Shown: positions 37,640 through 50,519 of the stretch, in pieces
Layout of the letters: each line of letters starts with the position of its first letter
Position numbering within the stretch: the first letter of the stretch is position 1
DNA from: Plectrocnemia conspersa
Lineage: Eukaryota > Arthropoda > Insecta > Trichoptera > Polycentropodidae
Direction of reading: 5' to 3'
NCBI GenBank assembly: GCA_009617715.1
Contig: VTFK01000090.1
Span: 1 to 64,000, forward strand
Length of the DNA: 64,000 nucleotides
Notes under the pieces: generated by a model
Seen by the model: the letters and a program-made list of their open reading frames with translations, nothing else
Told to the model about the DNA's origin: nothing
Databases searched by the model: none
Position numbers and translations under genes: made by a program

Positions 37640-37769
37640 TTTCGCTTTTTCTTCTTCTTCTTTGTAAAATCAGCAACAAATTAAAAATAACTTTAACTGT
37701 ATAACATTTTATTATCAACAATGTAAAGCTCAAATTATTAATTCATTATTGTAATTATTTCACATTTTA

Positions 37770-37778
37770 TTTTATATA
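37770..37778 (-). promoter_or_regulatory. TATA-like box upstream of the Beat-family gene
   Basis: TATATAAAA on the minus strand, about 131-139 bp before the ATG. A start about 30 bp downstream would give a 5' leader of roughly 100 bp. In AT-rich DNA a chance match is possible. Confidence 0.3.
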
Positions 37779-37789
37779 GTCTCAGTTAA

Positions 37790-38050
37790 AATTTAGCATG
37801 GCTGTTAAATCTGTCTACCATGATACCGATCTAACTTGTACAATATGTGTTGTGTTCACTTGTATCGAGTTTTGCAAACTTCATGGCAAGTGTCGTATGG
37901 AACGACCATCCCTAAAGCCTGTCGGATGGCTTGTGAGCACAAGCGGGCGGAAAAGCACTAGTCCACGGGGCGCTTTCGAAAAGTTTGTTGCCCGTCGATT
38001 GTACTGCTGTTACCGCTACTGGTACTATAGGGAGGCGCACGGTGAATAAA
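37790..38050. promoter_or_regulatory. GC-rich island upstream of the Beat-family gene
   Basis: A mixed-composition block 150-410 bp upstream of the start codon, with GGCGGAAAAGCACTAGTCCA near 37946. The plus-strand frame 37798-38049 (83 codons, eight Cys) points away from the gene and has no domain that I recognise. I take it as upstream regulatory DNA or an untranslated exon. Confidence 0.4.
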
Positions 38051-40240
38051 TTAACCGTTAACATGCCATGAAAAGTGTATAAATCATATTTTCGCGTTTT
38101 AGTAATTAAACTAATAGACCACTGTGAGTATCTATTAAGGACGTCCGGTTTGCCAATTAAAATGATGCTTTGAGTTTGTAATTGTTTTTTAAAAAGTTTA
38201 AAATTTTGTGTAAGTACTTTGCTTTTTATTTAAGTACTTTTAAGAAACGTACGATTTAATTGCGCTTCTAAAAATTTCAAGGCAAAAGCTTCCTTCTTAT
38301 ATTGATAATGAGCAACTGAAAGTGTTAGATAAATAAAACAAAGCACAATAATTTGAGAGCTTGTACAAAGGTTAGGCATTAGTTTAGATAGCTAAAATCA
38401 GCTATTAAAATAAAATTTTGCAAATGTGTGCCGCACAAACTGGATAAAACTAAAAAATATAAATTTATTTCCCAGTCGTAGTGCAACGTGCGACTTAAGG
38501 AAAATCATTAACAACATAAAGTTAAACAAAAATTAAGCCCCAAAACATTTTGCGAAACCGAAGTTACACTAATATAAACTTATTTTAATTTTAATTGTTT
38601 GCTCTTCTGGCCTCGGTATAATCTATTGCATTTTTTTAATCTAGTAAAACTATTTCAAATGAGAGTTATTTTCATGAAAAATATAGAATGAACTAAAAAT
38701 TACAATGTCTTGGTAATTTTTTTACACGACAATACGGATTCATACACTACCAGAAAAAATTGTGTTATTGCTTGATTTTTTTTTCAATGAATAATTAATA
38801 CATTTAGAAACTGTTATGCAATAATGTAATGAAAATTAAAACATGTTTTATATTTTTTAATTATTATTTTTTGCTCTGATAAATTAATTATATTACAAGA
38901 TTTAGAAAGACACGAAAAAAATATTGTTTCGCGTCAGAAATGGTATCGTTTTCATTACATAAAATTATTGGTTTATAACTGCCTCTAATTATTTTAAATT
39001 ATTCAATTATTTTTTTGCGCAATGAATAAAGTTCTAAAACCACTGCTTATAATTTATATTTTATTGGTTTTAATGAGAATATTTTAAAAATTAGGTACCA
39101 ATTGTGTTTTGCTGTATCTCGCTTTTAGCTGTGAGTAATTTTCTTCAGCTAAATTTAAATTTATGTATAACACCAATAATTTTCTCTAAAAATATATAAT
39201 ATAAAATTCATCATTCATCGTTATTCACCTGATTCTCTTTTTGTACTGAGGGATACGTACATGCAAAAAAAATGTGTAAAAAAATATTGGGAGCTGATAA
39301 ATAGATATGATGAATAGGTTTCATTACTGAGAATTAACTTTAATACCAAGGCAATTTTTGCAACGCAATTTTAAAATATAAATATTTTGTGTAACTGTCA
39401 GTAGAAAAAGAGATTCTGAACAAAAAAACGCAATATTATGCATCAATAGCTGTGTTATGAAACTTGGGTAAGGACTAGGTTTGAAGTTTTTTTTTAATTA
39501 TTAACTCTCTGTGCTTTCAGAGTTCGCTGATTATCACTTACAACATAGAGGGAATTTATATTAAACTATGTATTAAGAAAGTTTAGGGTTTAAGATCTTT
39601 GACAAGCAAGATTATATGATTATACAAGATAACTTTCTTAATAATGATTAGAATATCAGTAACAATAAACAATGATAACGATAACGTCATACAACAATAG
39701 CGATTGCCTATCAATAGTATACGTTATATTTTTTTACATCACCAGAATACATATGAGAATTAAATAAATGCATAAAATATTTTGCATAATAAATAAATTT
39801 TAGTTATTGTTGAGTAATGTTTATATATTTGCAAAAAATAATTTTAAAAATCAGGTTTTTAGTATTTGTTATTAATAAGCTTTCAATCCATATTTAATAG
39901 TAATACATAACCAAAAAAATAATATTAGCATGCAAAGAGGCAAATTAAGAAAAATAATTATGTTGATAAATCTGTCTGTAAAATCATTAACTATATAGTA
40001 AAATAATAATACATTAAAAATTAAAAAAAATAATGTTTCAATACGGATAAATACTCATGTAAGCATTTAAAAAAAAAGTATTTGCGTGTAATGACATTAC
40101 CAACATTTTTTTCATAATTCACGACAGGTTAAAAAATAAATATATCTATTTATTTATTCGACTTTTTTGTATTAAAAAATTCTTATTATTTCTTTATTAT
40201 TTATTTAAATATATATTTCAATACAGTAGTATAAATTATT
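38051..40240. other. AT-rich intergenic DNA, nothing supported
   Basis: No open frames above background and no clear repeats in about 2.2 kb. Confidence 0.5.
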
Positions 40241-40400
40241 GCCTAGGACTTGAAAGGTTATGGGTTCGGATCCCTCGTGAACCCCAATGTTTTTCAATAT
40301 CTATCGTGTCCTGTAAATTGATATTAATGTATATAATAAATTACATAATTATTATTTTAATCGATCACCTTAGATTAAGTAGCCATAGCTCATTTAAGTC
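40241..40400 (+). mobile_element. SINE copy, partial (copy 3)
   Basis: CCTAGGACTTGAAAGGTTAT leads to a B box GGGTTCGGATCC (40262-40273), then ATCTATCGTGTCCTG, TAATTATTATTTTAATCGATCA and ATAGCTCATTTAAG. These follow the order of copies 1 and 2, with more divergence and without the 5' CCAGCACGATAGAC. Confidence 0.62.
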
Positions 40401-42900
40401 TTACAAGTAAATATTATAGTGATGTTGTTAGTGCACTGAACAATAACAACAATATTTACGTCATAATAATAAACTTATGTATATTTCAGATAATACCCAA
40501 AATTTCTTTGAAAATCTGTTACTTATTTTTTACCTTCGTAGAAGGTGAATGGAAGACGACCACGTGTGTAATTTATTTATAGTAAGCTTTTTATGCTAGT
40601 AGTCTTTTGTCTAATGACAAAAGGCTTACAAGTTGACGCTTATTTTTCATATATCTATAAGCTACGATTAATAAAAGTATTTTTTGTAATATAATAAATA
40701 CAAATATTATATTGTACAATGTACATATTTTATATTTAAGCTTCTAGTAGTTTAATAAATTTTATATTAATTCTTAATATAAACCTTAAATTTAAACCCA
40801 TTTCGAAATCATTAGTGAAAATATAAACTTAAATTTTTTTTAAGGATTATTAATAATTTTCTTATTCTCTAAAATCCTGATTAAAAAAATTATATTTTTA
40901 TACTGGAAATATTAAATTATACTTTTTTGAACCATAATATAAAAGGCTTCGAAGTGAATAAATATGTTTTTACTAGTATGTATATTATATTATTATTTTC
41001 TAGTGATCCATAAAATGATTATTAACAAGTAACTTATTCATAATTTTATTTTTTGTATCCTTAATATGCTAATTAAAAAAAAATCTATAAAGCAGATTTA
41101 TAACCTAGTTTATGTTTTTTATTGCTATGAAATGTTTGATTACTACAAAATATTATTATTTATTTAAAAACAGATTAAAGCATATATAATTCTACAATGC
41201 ACAAATCTACTGTAAAAAAATGAGATGTATAAAAGTTAGTACATAAAATTGAAACATAAACATGCAAAAAATACAAATAAATATACGCTAGCAGGTATGC
41301 ATTTGATTTAGATGATTCTAACATTTTGCTATTATTTTATTTCATTGTCCAAATGCAATAAAAACTTCACCATTAAGCATACTTTAGAAAAAAAATACAG
41401 TGTTAAACATTAAAATATTTCTAACGCTCCGTAGTCTATATTCAATAAAGAACTTTTTGAAGCAATTGGAAGATGGTGTCAAAAATGTGTCTATGTTTAG
41501 ATGTTTTTGCTAATGTATAGTATAAATATATTTTTTAAATGTTTTATAAAACATTTATTATATAAAGCCATCATTACAGGAAACCATGATGATTAAATTT
41601 GTAGCAAATAAATAAAATAAATAATTAAATTATTCCACAAATCAAGAGATCTTTAAAGTCTACAAATCAAAAAGATCTTCTTATCATTTAACATATTTAG
41701 AAAATTGTATAAATATGAATTAAAAAATCATTCTTATATAATTTTATTGTCTTCATTGAAAATAAATATATCAAGATATCTAACGAATTTTAGCTGCAAT
41801 TCTCTTTATCCGCAATGGAAACTATGAATCATCTTTTCAAGTATTGCTTCTTAGAATCGTACGACACGTAAGAGATAACTTTTCAACAAAGTCTTAAATA
41901 AATTCGTTTATTTTCCTCGAATAGAAATTGTAAAAATATCATCTTAGTAAGCTCAAAACAGATAACATTCATATTTTTTCAGAAAAACTTTTATATTATA
42001 TTTTTTAGACAGTTCAAAGAGCAGCTTAAGGTTTGTTTTCGTGACAACCAACATAATTTGTGTATAAATGAAAAACCAAATACTGTCTTTCTTAGTGTTT
42101 ACAAAATGCGCCTATTTAAGCTGAATTCATATTATACGTTGAGTACATATTTTTCTCGCTATTTTTATTTTTCATTAATGTTTTATTGCGACTTAGGTTT
42201 TTTAAATGTCATTTTTGTGATCTAAGTAATATTTTGCGTTACCAATGAGTTAATTTCTTTACGATTAATATAAATCGCACATATTTGGTCGTAAACGCTC
42301 GTTTTATTTTATTTAATATTAGTGGTTTTTTGCGAATCGGTGTTTTATTGCAATATAGAAAAAGTTTATGGGAAATTGTTTATATGGCGAATATGACGTT
42401 AATTCTTAGCGAATTCACTGTATCGTCACCTCTGTAAAATGTATAAATTTCTGCTATGCTCAATCATTTCTATAGGTATTTTATGCTGAAGCTTGTTTTT
42501 ATGACACTATTTTATTATGCTCAAAAGCGCTATTTCAGTGGCTTTGTTATTTATAATTATTATAGTGTCTATATAAATAGAGGATCTGGTTTTTGTTCTA
42601 TATCCTATATGATCGGCATACTTTATTTAAAAATATGTTATTAATAGGTTTAATCTTGTAGTCGTACTATTAGCACATCAAGTTTTATATTTACTTTTTT
42701 AAAATATTTAACAAATTTAACTTACTAAGATTTATATTTTTTTAACGTTGCTATTGTAATGTTTTTGTTGTTTTTTATAATCTTAATCTGGAATTATTTA
42801 AGTTAGATTGGATTTATATTATAAATAATTTCTATCACACGCTATCCCATCATTATCAATATATTGTTAATATTCTTACCTAAAATTATAAACAATTTAT
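40401..42900. other. AT-rich intergenic DNA with small palindromes
   Basis: An imperfect hairpin (AGTCTTTTGTC/GACAAAAGGCT, loop TAAT) lies at 40601-40626, and a perfect 20-bp palindrome AAATGTTTTATAAAACATTT at 41537-41556. No gene supported. Confidence 0.45.
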
Positions 42901-43150
42901 TATCTTATTCACAATAGGAGAGCACAAAGGATAATCACATAATACGTAACAGAATTTCCGTATGCAACAGAAGCCATGCAATGAATGGGCGTAGCTTATT
43001 CCAAATTGAGAACGTTAATTACGAGTGCAACTGTACTCGAGCTGAACTGAGAAATCATACGTCAAGTCAGGGTTAATGGAATAAATTTGTCAATGTGATA
43101 CGATTCGAACCCCGTGACCCTAACCCAACTTTCAGCGTCATGTTCACGAC
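42900..43150. other. GC-richer patch with a B-box-like motif
   Basis: On the minus strand GGGGTTCGAATCG near 43091-43103 resembles a polymerase III B box. No matching T-arm stem or A box at the right distance was found, so I do not call a tRNA or SINE. Confidence 0.25.
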
Positions 43151-43658
43151 GTCCATTGTATTTTATATATTATACATATAAAATAGAATAATCTAGACTA
43201 GAAAAGTATTTTAACGATTCATTAGATTACTGTGAAAAAATCAATCCTTTAAGGGAAAAGCTCGTGCGAATTCGCATTGCGTGAAAACATGAAATTAAGT
43301 AATGTTTTAATTCGCTTTTTAATCTTTTCTATTCATTAACGGACAACATGCGATGTTAACGCCCAGTTTTTTTACGTGAATTACCATGAAATCAATCATT
43401 TAAAACGTGACGTTTTTTGTTTAAAAATTAACACATTTTTAAAAGTAACAAAATTATTCATTTAAAAAATTAAAAACTAATTTAACAAACCACTTTATAT
43501 TTAGTCAAACCATAGGGTTAAAAAGTTTTATTTTGTATATAAATATATATTTATAAAATTTAGAATACATTAGATATAGACATAATATCATGGTATGTAT
43601 AGCATAGAAATTACGATTTCGATTTTGGAATTAAAATTATTATTTGGAATTAAAATTA

Positions 43659-43714
43659 TTTGGAGTTTTAACACATCACACAACTTTCGTTGTGTGATGT
43701 GTTAAAACTCCAAA
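43659..43714. repeat. Perfect 26-bp hairpin with 4-base loop
   Basis: The arms 43659-43684 and 43689-43714 are exact complements around TTTC; the core is ACACATCACACAAC. Immediately before it, GGAATTAAAATTATT is tandemly repeated (about 43627-43659). Perfect pairing implies a recent origin, for example a palindromic duplication or foldback element. It is too perfect and short-looped for a standard microRNA precursor. Confidence 0.92.
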
Positions 43715-43739
43715 ATTCGTATTAGGGTTGATAACTATG

Positions 43740-44880
43740 TAGTGTAGGAGCTTCTTCTTTTCGTTGTTCAACTGGCTGTTATAGTAACTTATAAATTGTT
43801 ACTTATTGCGCGGATGGTTGAAAACCTTTACAAAGGAAATTACGACATACCTTTTGGTTCTCAAAACTAATACAAATAATTTGGAGCAGAATCAAAAGCT
43901 TTGTTCTTAATTAATATATTATGATAGTTTTCACGTGTATAACGGCGTAACTGTCAAATCTAAATTGTGTAAATTGAGAAAAAGTGGTGAGACTTTGTAA
44001 TTCAGGGATGCTACTGATATTTAGAACCAATATATATTTTGTTCTTGTCCAAGATTTTTTTGTCAATTGCTTTGACTCTATTAATACCATTAATGGATCT
44101 TTTTAAGTGGATAAATGAAAAACAGCTTTTTTGTTAGATATTTTAGCAAACAATTTTCTAATTATTAGTAAGTTTATAAGACATAAATGTATAAGTTTTA
44201 TAAAGTCTTGCACAGGATTATACCGGACAATGCTGGAGTTTTACAATAATAATAAACGTACAGACAAATATTTTAGGTAACCAAAATATTAGAACTTTAA
44301 ATATATGCAGAAATGCATTATTTGCTATGGAAATAGCTTAAAACACACAAAATCAAACTCACAGTTTCTTATCTATCATTATAAAAAATTCAAATAGAAA
44401 CAAGTTATCTGAATATAGCAACTATTATATATCTACTGATAACAGGATAGATATAGATGACTTATTTGTTTCTATTTACTTGTAGATAGAGACGGACTAG
44501 TACAATAAATATTTTTTAGATAGTTTTCATATCGATTAAAAATTATTTTGCCTAATTTTTACTATGACAACAAAAAAAATTATAACCTTTTATTTACCAG
44601 CCTAGTGTATATTTTGTTACATTTTAGAAAGGAACTTATTAGTTCAAATAGCTTGTTGGTAGAAAATAATTTGCACCTTTAATGAAGTCTAGTCTGGTCT
44701 GTCGATGATATGATCTCATTTGGTAGTATTGATCTAAATCGTCATCACTTATCTGTGAGACTATATAACATTAGCATATATTTTTTGAAGTAATCTTATT
44801 TTGTAATGTTATATAAATATTCTGAGTCCCGAATTGCTATAGTAATCTGGTTACCTTAAATTAAATTTATTAATTTTGTA
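43740..44880. other. AT-rich intergenic DNA, nothing supported
   Basis: No frames, repeats or RNA genes recognised. Confidence 0.45.
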
Positions 44881-44894
44881 TTAAACCATTCGAC

Positions 44895-45600
44895 TACGAA
44901 GCATTGTTTTTTTTTAATCTCGCCGCCAGCCGAATAAAGCTTCCAGGTAAAAAAAATACCAAATGACAAAGCTATTCCGAGCTTAAGCTTTAAAAGCGCT
45001 TCCTTTAAGCTCGCTGATGTTTACGGTCGATTGATGCGAAGATAATTAAATGAATATGCAAATTCATTTATATCCATATATTTTAATACGATACGTTGCA
45101 ACTAATTAATGTAATTAAATAACATAAACTTTCACGTGACATGGTATACACAATACACGTGTATCACACATGTGATAATAGTGATGTGATTCATTGCGGT
45201 TATTAAGCGAATTCTTTGGCTGTTATCAAAAGGGTCAACGGTTGCGGTGTCCTAAATAACTGACATTTAAATGTAAGTGTACGGCCGTTATTTATGAAGG
45301 GCGCATCGCGAGCCAGGGCCGACGCCTAGGGTCATGAAATATAAGGGTATCATTTTTGTTTATAATGAGTAATTTAAGTGTACATGCGTGGCTCGCGGAC
45401 CGCTCCCCGGTGACCCCTGCACGAACTTGCCCTGACACTTATTGGACCTAAGCACACACTTTATAGCGTCGAGCTCGGCAATTATGATGGAATCTGAGAT
45501 ATTTTCCGGTTCGTATCCGTGTAATTATAGCTTGCACTAAACAGTGTCGATTAGATGTTCAATAAATTGGAAAGTATAATAGACGGAGATCAGTAAATTT
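44895..45600. other. Long GC-richer island, candidate conserved non-coding element
   Basis: Two dense patches, 44920-45030 and 45200-45480. The second contains GCATCGCGAGCCAGGGCCGA and CTCGCGGACCGCTCCCCGGT. No open frame of interest in either strand. ATGCAAAT-type and TTAATTA-type words occur at 45056-45115, as in homeodomain or POU targets, but AT-rich words are frequent here. Confidence 0.35.
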
Positions 45601-48060
45601 GGTTTCTTTATGAGGTGTGAAGTCACTATAAAGCTAGCTGTAGTAACAGTATTGACTTGGTGGACTGTTAGTCTCGTGCAATAGGAAAAATGGGTCGCTT
45701 ATTTGCGATATATGTAGCACAGCGACAGCAGTAATAGACAAACAATTTTAATAATTACTCTAAAATAAATTTGTGAATTAAATATACATTCTACACTCAT
45801 GTGCTACAAATTGAATTAAACAATTAATAAAAAAAAAACAGTTGATTTTATGATTAAAACCGATAAGATCGTCATATGTATTAAAAAAAATTGGCTATCT
45901 CTAGTGACTGCTTAATTCTATATTCTAGAATTATAGATCGAACAGTTCTCAGCAGTTAAATCCTGAAACTTATACCCGAGTATGATTAAAAGTAATCATT
46001 CTGGACTTATGTACGCATTTTTTTATAAAATACTCACAGGAAGGTGAGCTTCAGATATTTGTACTTTGAGTCAACCCATTGCACTTGATTGAGAGTACCT
46101 TGATATTACAGCAGTTTTTCTGCCCACTTTTATTTTAAAGATAGATTGAAAATTCCTATATGTTTAAAATAATTGTACCTGAACTATTGATTTTATTATT
46201 TTGAAGTGCATTGCTTGTATAACCTTTAGTTATAGATGATAGATTTTATTAAATATGTATTCTGTACTATTTAATGCTACTGTCTTTTTAATTTTTATAT
46301 TGCTGTTATTTTTCGAATACCTTAAGAATTTTTATGAGAATGCCACACAGCAAAAATAAACCAAAATACAATAATCTAATACGCATGACAAACATGGATA
46401 TTTAATTTTAAAATTTCGCTTATAAAATAATGTTAAAAAGTTATTACTAATAAACCAATAAAAATTATTGCAAATATTAATTTATAATATATTTAGATTT
46501 ATTATCAAAAAATTACCAATACAAATGAAATAAATATTCACTATACACAATAAATATATTAATACTAATAAGACAACTAAATAATTTCATAAAAAAATTG
46601 ATGATTAGTAGAGAAGTTTTATTTTTAATACTTTATCAAAATTAGTACTATTTTTATTTGTAAGAAAAATTTTAATGCCATTTTGCCTTCAATTTTACTC
46701 GATTTCAAAACATAATTGCTTAACCTGTGCTTTTAGAAAATCTTTGCATGGTAAACGTTAACAAATATAGGTTGCTTCATATGCCAATAACATATTTCTT
46801 ACTTTTAAGCTTTTACAGTTGTTGACTGTGCTTTATTTAATGTTGAAGCGAAATTTAAAAAGTAACTCTGGTAATTAATTAGGCTCTTCATAAAGATTTT
46901 TTTTCTAAAAAATATGAATTTAATAATTATTCTTGTGCATTAAATACAGTTACCTTAAAGGTTTATATTTTTTCTCAACGACTGTTTTTTTACTGCAAAT
47001 AGTCTACTTTAATTTAAATCAAGTGACTTTTGCCCGCCTGTCGATATTCATTTAACAAGATTTTTTAAATCTCTTGTCTTCCATATAAATCTGATAAATT
47101 TAATGTTTATTTAATAAATTATGAGCTTTCAAAAAATAGTATTTTTAATTTGTATAAGAATACAAATCAACCATACTATTTAAAAAGTTAATAAGAATTA
47201 ACTTTGTTGTATGTACTAAACTTAGCTAAAAATATATTATTTTGTACGCCTTTTGAATTTGATTTGCTTGCCTTATTTACTACATTTATATAATTAATTG
47301 CCTTATTTGCTATATTGATATCATTTTATTTTTTAAAATGTTTTCATCCTAAAAATAATGCCTTATATATCCGAGCCTTTTGTAAAAACTACACAGTGCA
47401 TATATATTAAGTTAATGGGTAAAAATCTATAAACCGTAGATTTGGAAAATGTTTGTTTTTCTTATTAAGTTATATCCAATTAAAACCATTATGTGAGATT
47501 TAATTCTTTCTTACTGGTGTAGTATTTCAAATTTTTGCAAATTATAATTCCTACCTAGGTAAGAGAAAGAGTTTAGAAGTATTTCTTGTATTTTTATATT
47601 AACTTTGTTTTAATGTGTATCATTAAAATATTCACTGAGGTGAGAACTAAAATATGTTTAGCATATTTGTTTTTTAAACCAAAAGCAACTAAAGCCCTTA
47701 TGCAGTTCTTTACTCATTTTCTAAAATAACTAAACTCTACTTAATTTGTACATCTATAAATAAATAAATTCAGTGTTATAATGAACTCTTAACACAAACC
47801 TGTAACTATATTTTTAAGCTAATTTAAAATAATTTAATATTAATGTTACGTCAAGACGTCATTCAATGTTATCTCTAAGAATAATTCTATTCCTGCATTT
47901 TTATGTTAGATTATTTTATAAATACTTAGTTATTTCTAGTATTAGCAATTTTACTTAGTCTAGTATTTTATTATTAGTCATTATTTCAAAATATAAAAAT
48001 CTTGTCTTTTTTTATAGCTCATTTTAATCGCTAATGATATAGAACATTTCTTCTTTTTTT
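45601..48060. other. AT-rich intergenic DNA, nothing supported
   Basis: About 2.4 kb without credible frames. A weak duplication of TTGCCTTATTT is seen at about 47270 and 47300. Confidence 0.45.
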
Positions 48061-48069
48061 GCTTAAACA

Positions 48070-48975
48070 TACACCTCGCACCATATTCGAATTCCATCCC
48101 ATTGTTTGTTCCGCTAGTATCTATACGGTTCATTAGACATCGAGCCGGGTATCACACAAACACCACCCCCCCGTTAGGAAGGATACAGTGGAAGACATAG
48201 AAAAAAGAAGAAGTAAATAGGTTCGTTTTTAATGAGTCCAACAAACAGCGCCGACACAGCTTTGTGGCTCTTTTTTTCCAAACCCCGTGATAATGGCGTA
48301 AAAACTCACTATGAAAACACACATACACATAAATGCGTACAAAGGACGGAAAGGATATACGTGTCGTGTCCGTCATTAGGCAGGCGACGTTATTCCCGAC
48401 ATTATTTTTTTCATTAGCTAATTGAACAGTACAACGACGGGTGGGTTCGTTAGGGTGTGAGGGCGGTTATTCTAAGGGCGCGGCTGTTTATTCATGGTAA
48501 TAAACGCGAAACACGAAAATGTCGGTACGTAAGCGGGTCCGAGTTGACCCCTGCCCCCTGCGACAAGTTCGTTTATATTCGCAAAAGTGACAATGTACGG
48601 TTTTGTCGGTAGAATATCGACCTGTGCCCGGATGCGGAAATTGCCAGGTTGACCCATGCGAGTCGATGCGTTGATTTTATTTAATTATAAAGCTTGGTTC
48701 TTCTGCTTGTTCTTTTGTGGGTATTGCTCACAATTACCAACCACTGGACGTGGTTTTGACTTGTTTATTAATATATTATATTCTGAACCAACTTATCTTT
48801 TCCTTCAAATAGTCATCTTGCTATTTTCTACTCTCTTAATGACTTGTGGCTTTATAAATATGGGAATAAGATTAGACCAAACTAAAACTGTAATTTTTCA
48901 CTTCATAAGGGCGTTTGAAGCTCGGGGCAGCTCAGTAGCGACGCAGCACCTCTGGGAGGCGCAGGCTCTCTAAGA
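48070..48975. other. GC-rich island with a 105-codon open frame
   Basis: The block 48070-48660 is GC-rich on an AT-rich background. From ATG at 48656 a frame of 105 codons runs to 48973. It has two hydrophobic stretches (AWFFCLFFCGYC and YLFLQIVILLFSTLLM) and ends in a GC-rich segment (GAGGCGCAGGCTCTC). No family is recognised, and the change of composition in mid-frame argues against one coding exon. Regulatory DNA is more likely; a small membrane protein cannot be excluded. Confidence 0.28.
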
Positions 48976-49851
48976 TGACGCAGCTGTAGTTATGACCAAT
49001 TATCCCTATTCGTCGTTTTTCCATTTCAATAGATTAATTATAAATTATTCAGGCAATAACATAAAATTTAAAATAAACTACTTCACACGTATATTTGCAT
49101 AGTTCTCTAGAATTCATTTATGCGTTGGGAATGCATTTTAAGCACTTGCTAATATGAAAATTAGCAACAACAAATATGAAAATTTATCTGTATTTTCATA
49201 AATACTCTCGACGGCTCGTTTCAAAAACCATACTAAAATTTTAATGTTCAATTATTTTTTATATCATAATCTGCGTCACATTAAAAGTGCATATACAATT
49301 ATTTTTGTAAGGTTTAATAGGTTTATAATATAAAATCATATGAAGTCTTTTAAAATAAAAGTTTTAAACATAATAATATATAATACAAGTTACCATTATA
49401 AAACACATATTTATAATGTAATAATTATAAAGTTATGAGAAACATAAATTTTTAATCATAATAGATTGGAATTTAATCTGAATTGTGCAAACAAAATTTG
49501 AAGGAGTGAATGCTATTTTTTCAGTGTTGATATAAAATAATCCTTGATGAGAAATTATTTAAGTAAATAATGAGAAACATATATGTTTATTATATTAAAT
49601 TGTGTAAAGAAACTTATATTCTCTAAAAAAAAAACTAGCGTTATCTTAATCCAGGTAGTTTTAACTGTTACATGTGTATAATAAACGAATGTATAATTAA
49701 TGAATTTGTCTCTCTTTTTTGTTTACTAATTGAAAAAAAAGGATCACAGCGTTATTGTTCAGTCCAGAGAAAGCAAACGTCCTTTTCAGTTGCGTGCTTT
49801 GTGTTTTCATTAGCCGTTATTTAATTTTTTATTTTTAATGTTATTTCATAA

Positions 49852-50180
49852 ATGCCAAAAAAACGCGATTTAAGTGAAAAGCAAAGGGCGAATATAATTT
49901 TATTGGATTCACAAAGACTTAATTATGTAACCATCAGTAAATAAATTAATTGTTTATGTCTCACTGTAAAAAATACGTTTTAACGGTAAAACCAGAAAGT
50001 AAAAGAAACCGAATAAACTATCTAAGCAAATTCATACATAATAAACTATTTATAGACGTCTCTTAAAATATTAAAACATTTCGTTTCAAATGGTATAAAA
50101 ATAAAGAGTCAAAAAAATACATGGTTTTAGAAAAAAAGCTAATATAGTCTTAATTGACAGAAAATAATCTAGTCCGACAA
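49852..50180 (+). pseudogene. Tc1/mariner-like transposase remnant
   Basis: An ATG opens MPKKRDLSEKQRANIILLDS, then QRLNYVTISK, before a stop at 49942. The LSE.QR..I..L pattern is the first helix-turn-helix of Tc1-like transposases. Scattered basic residues follow in other frames (KPESKRNRINYLSKF), as expected of the second DNA-binding half, but no DDE catalytic region is left. Confidence 0.5.
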
Positions 50181-50519
50181 ATCCAACTTGAAGATAAATT
50201 TAAAGTTAGCCTTGTCCATATATTTTTTATAAATTCTGCTTTGTTAAATAGAATACGTATATGCTCATTGTCATACTATTTAATCAGGTTAAAATGTTAT
50301 AAGTAAATATAATTTAAGTTTCTGCCAGTATTTAAATAAAATAACCATTCAAAAAGGTTTCAATTTTTTTCTAAAAATATAACAGATTCTATTTAACCCA
50401 TATTACACGTTATTTCTTAGGTCAAGATTTTTTTGTGGTCATGCGCATATGTTTATAAAGCTTTGATATATTAAAAAAAAATTTCAAGCTTTCTTTTTAA
50501 AGCAGCATGTTATTATATT

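Noticed and set aside
43080..43145. Minus-strand tRNA gene around a GGTTCGAATCG motif
   Set aside because: The arm bases flanking the T-loop do not pair properly and no A box or anticodon arm fits upstream.
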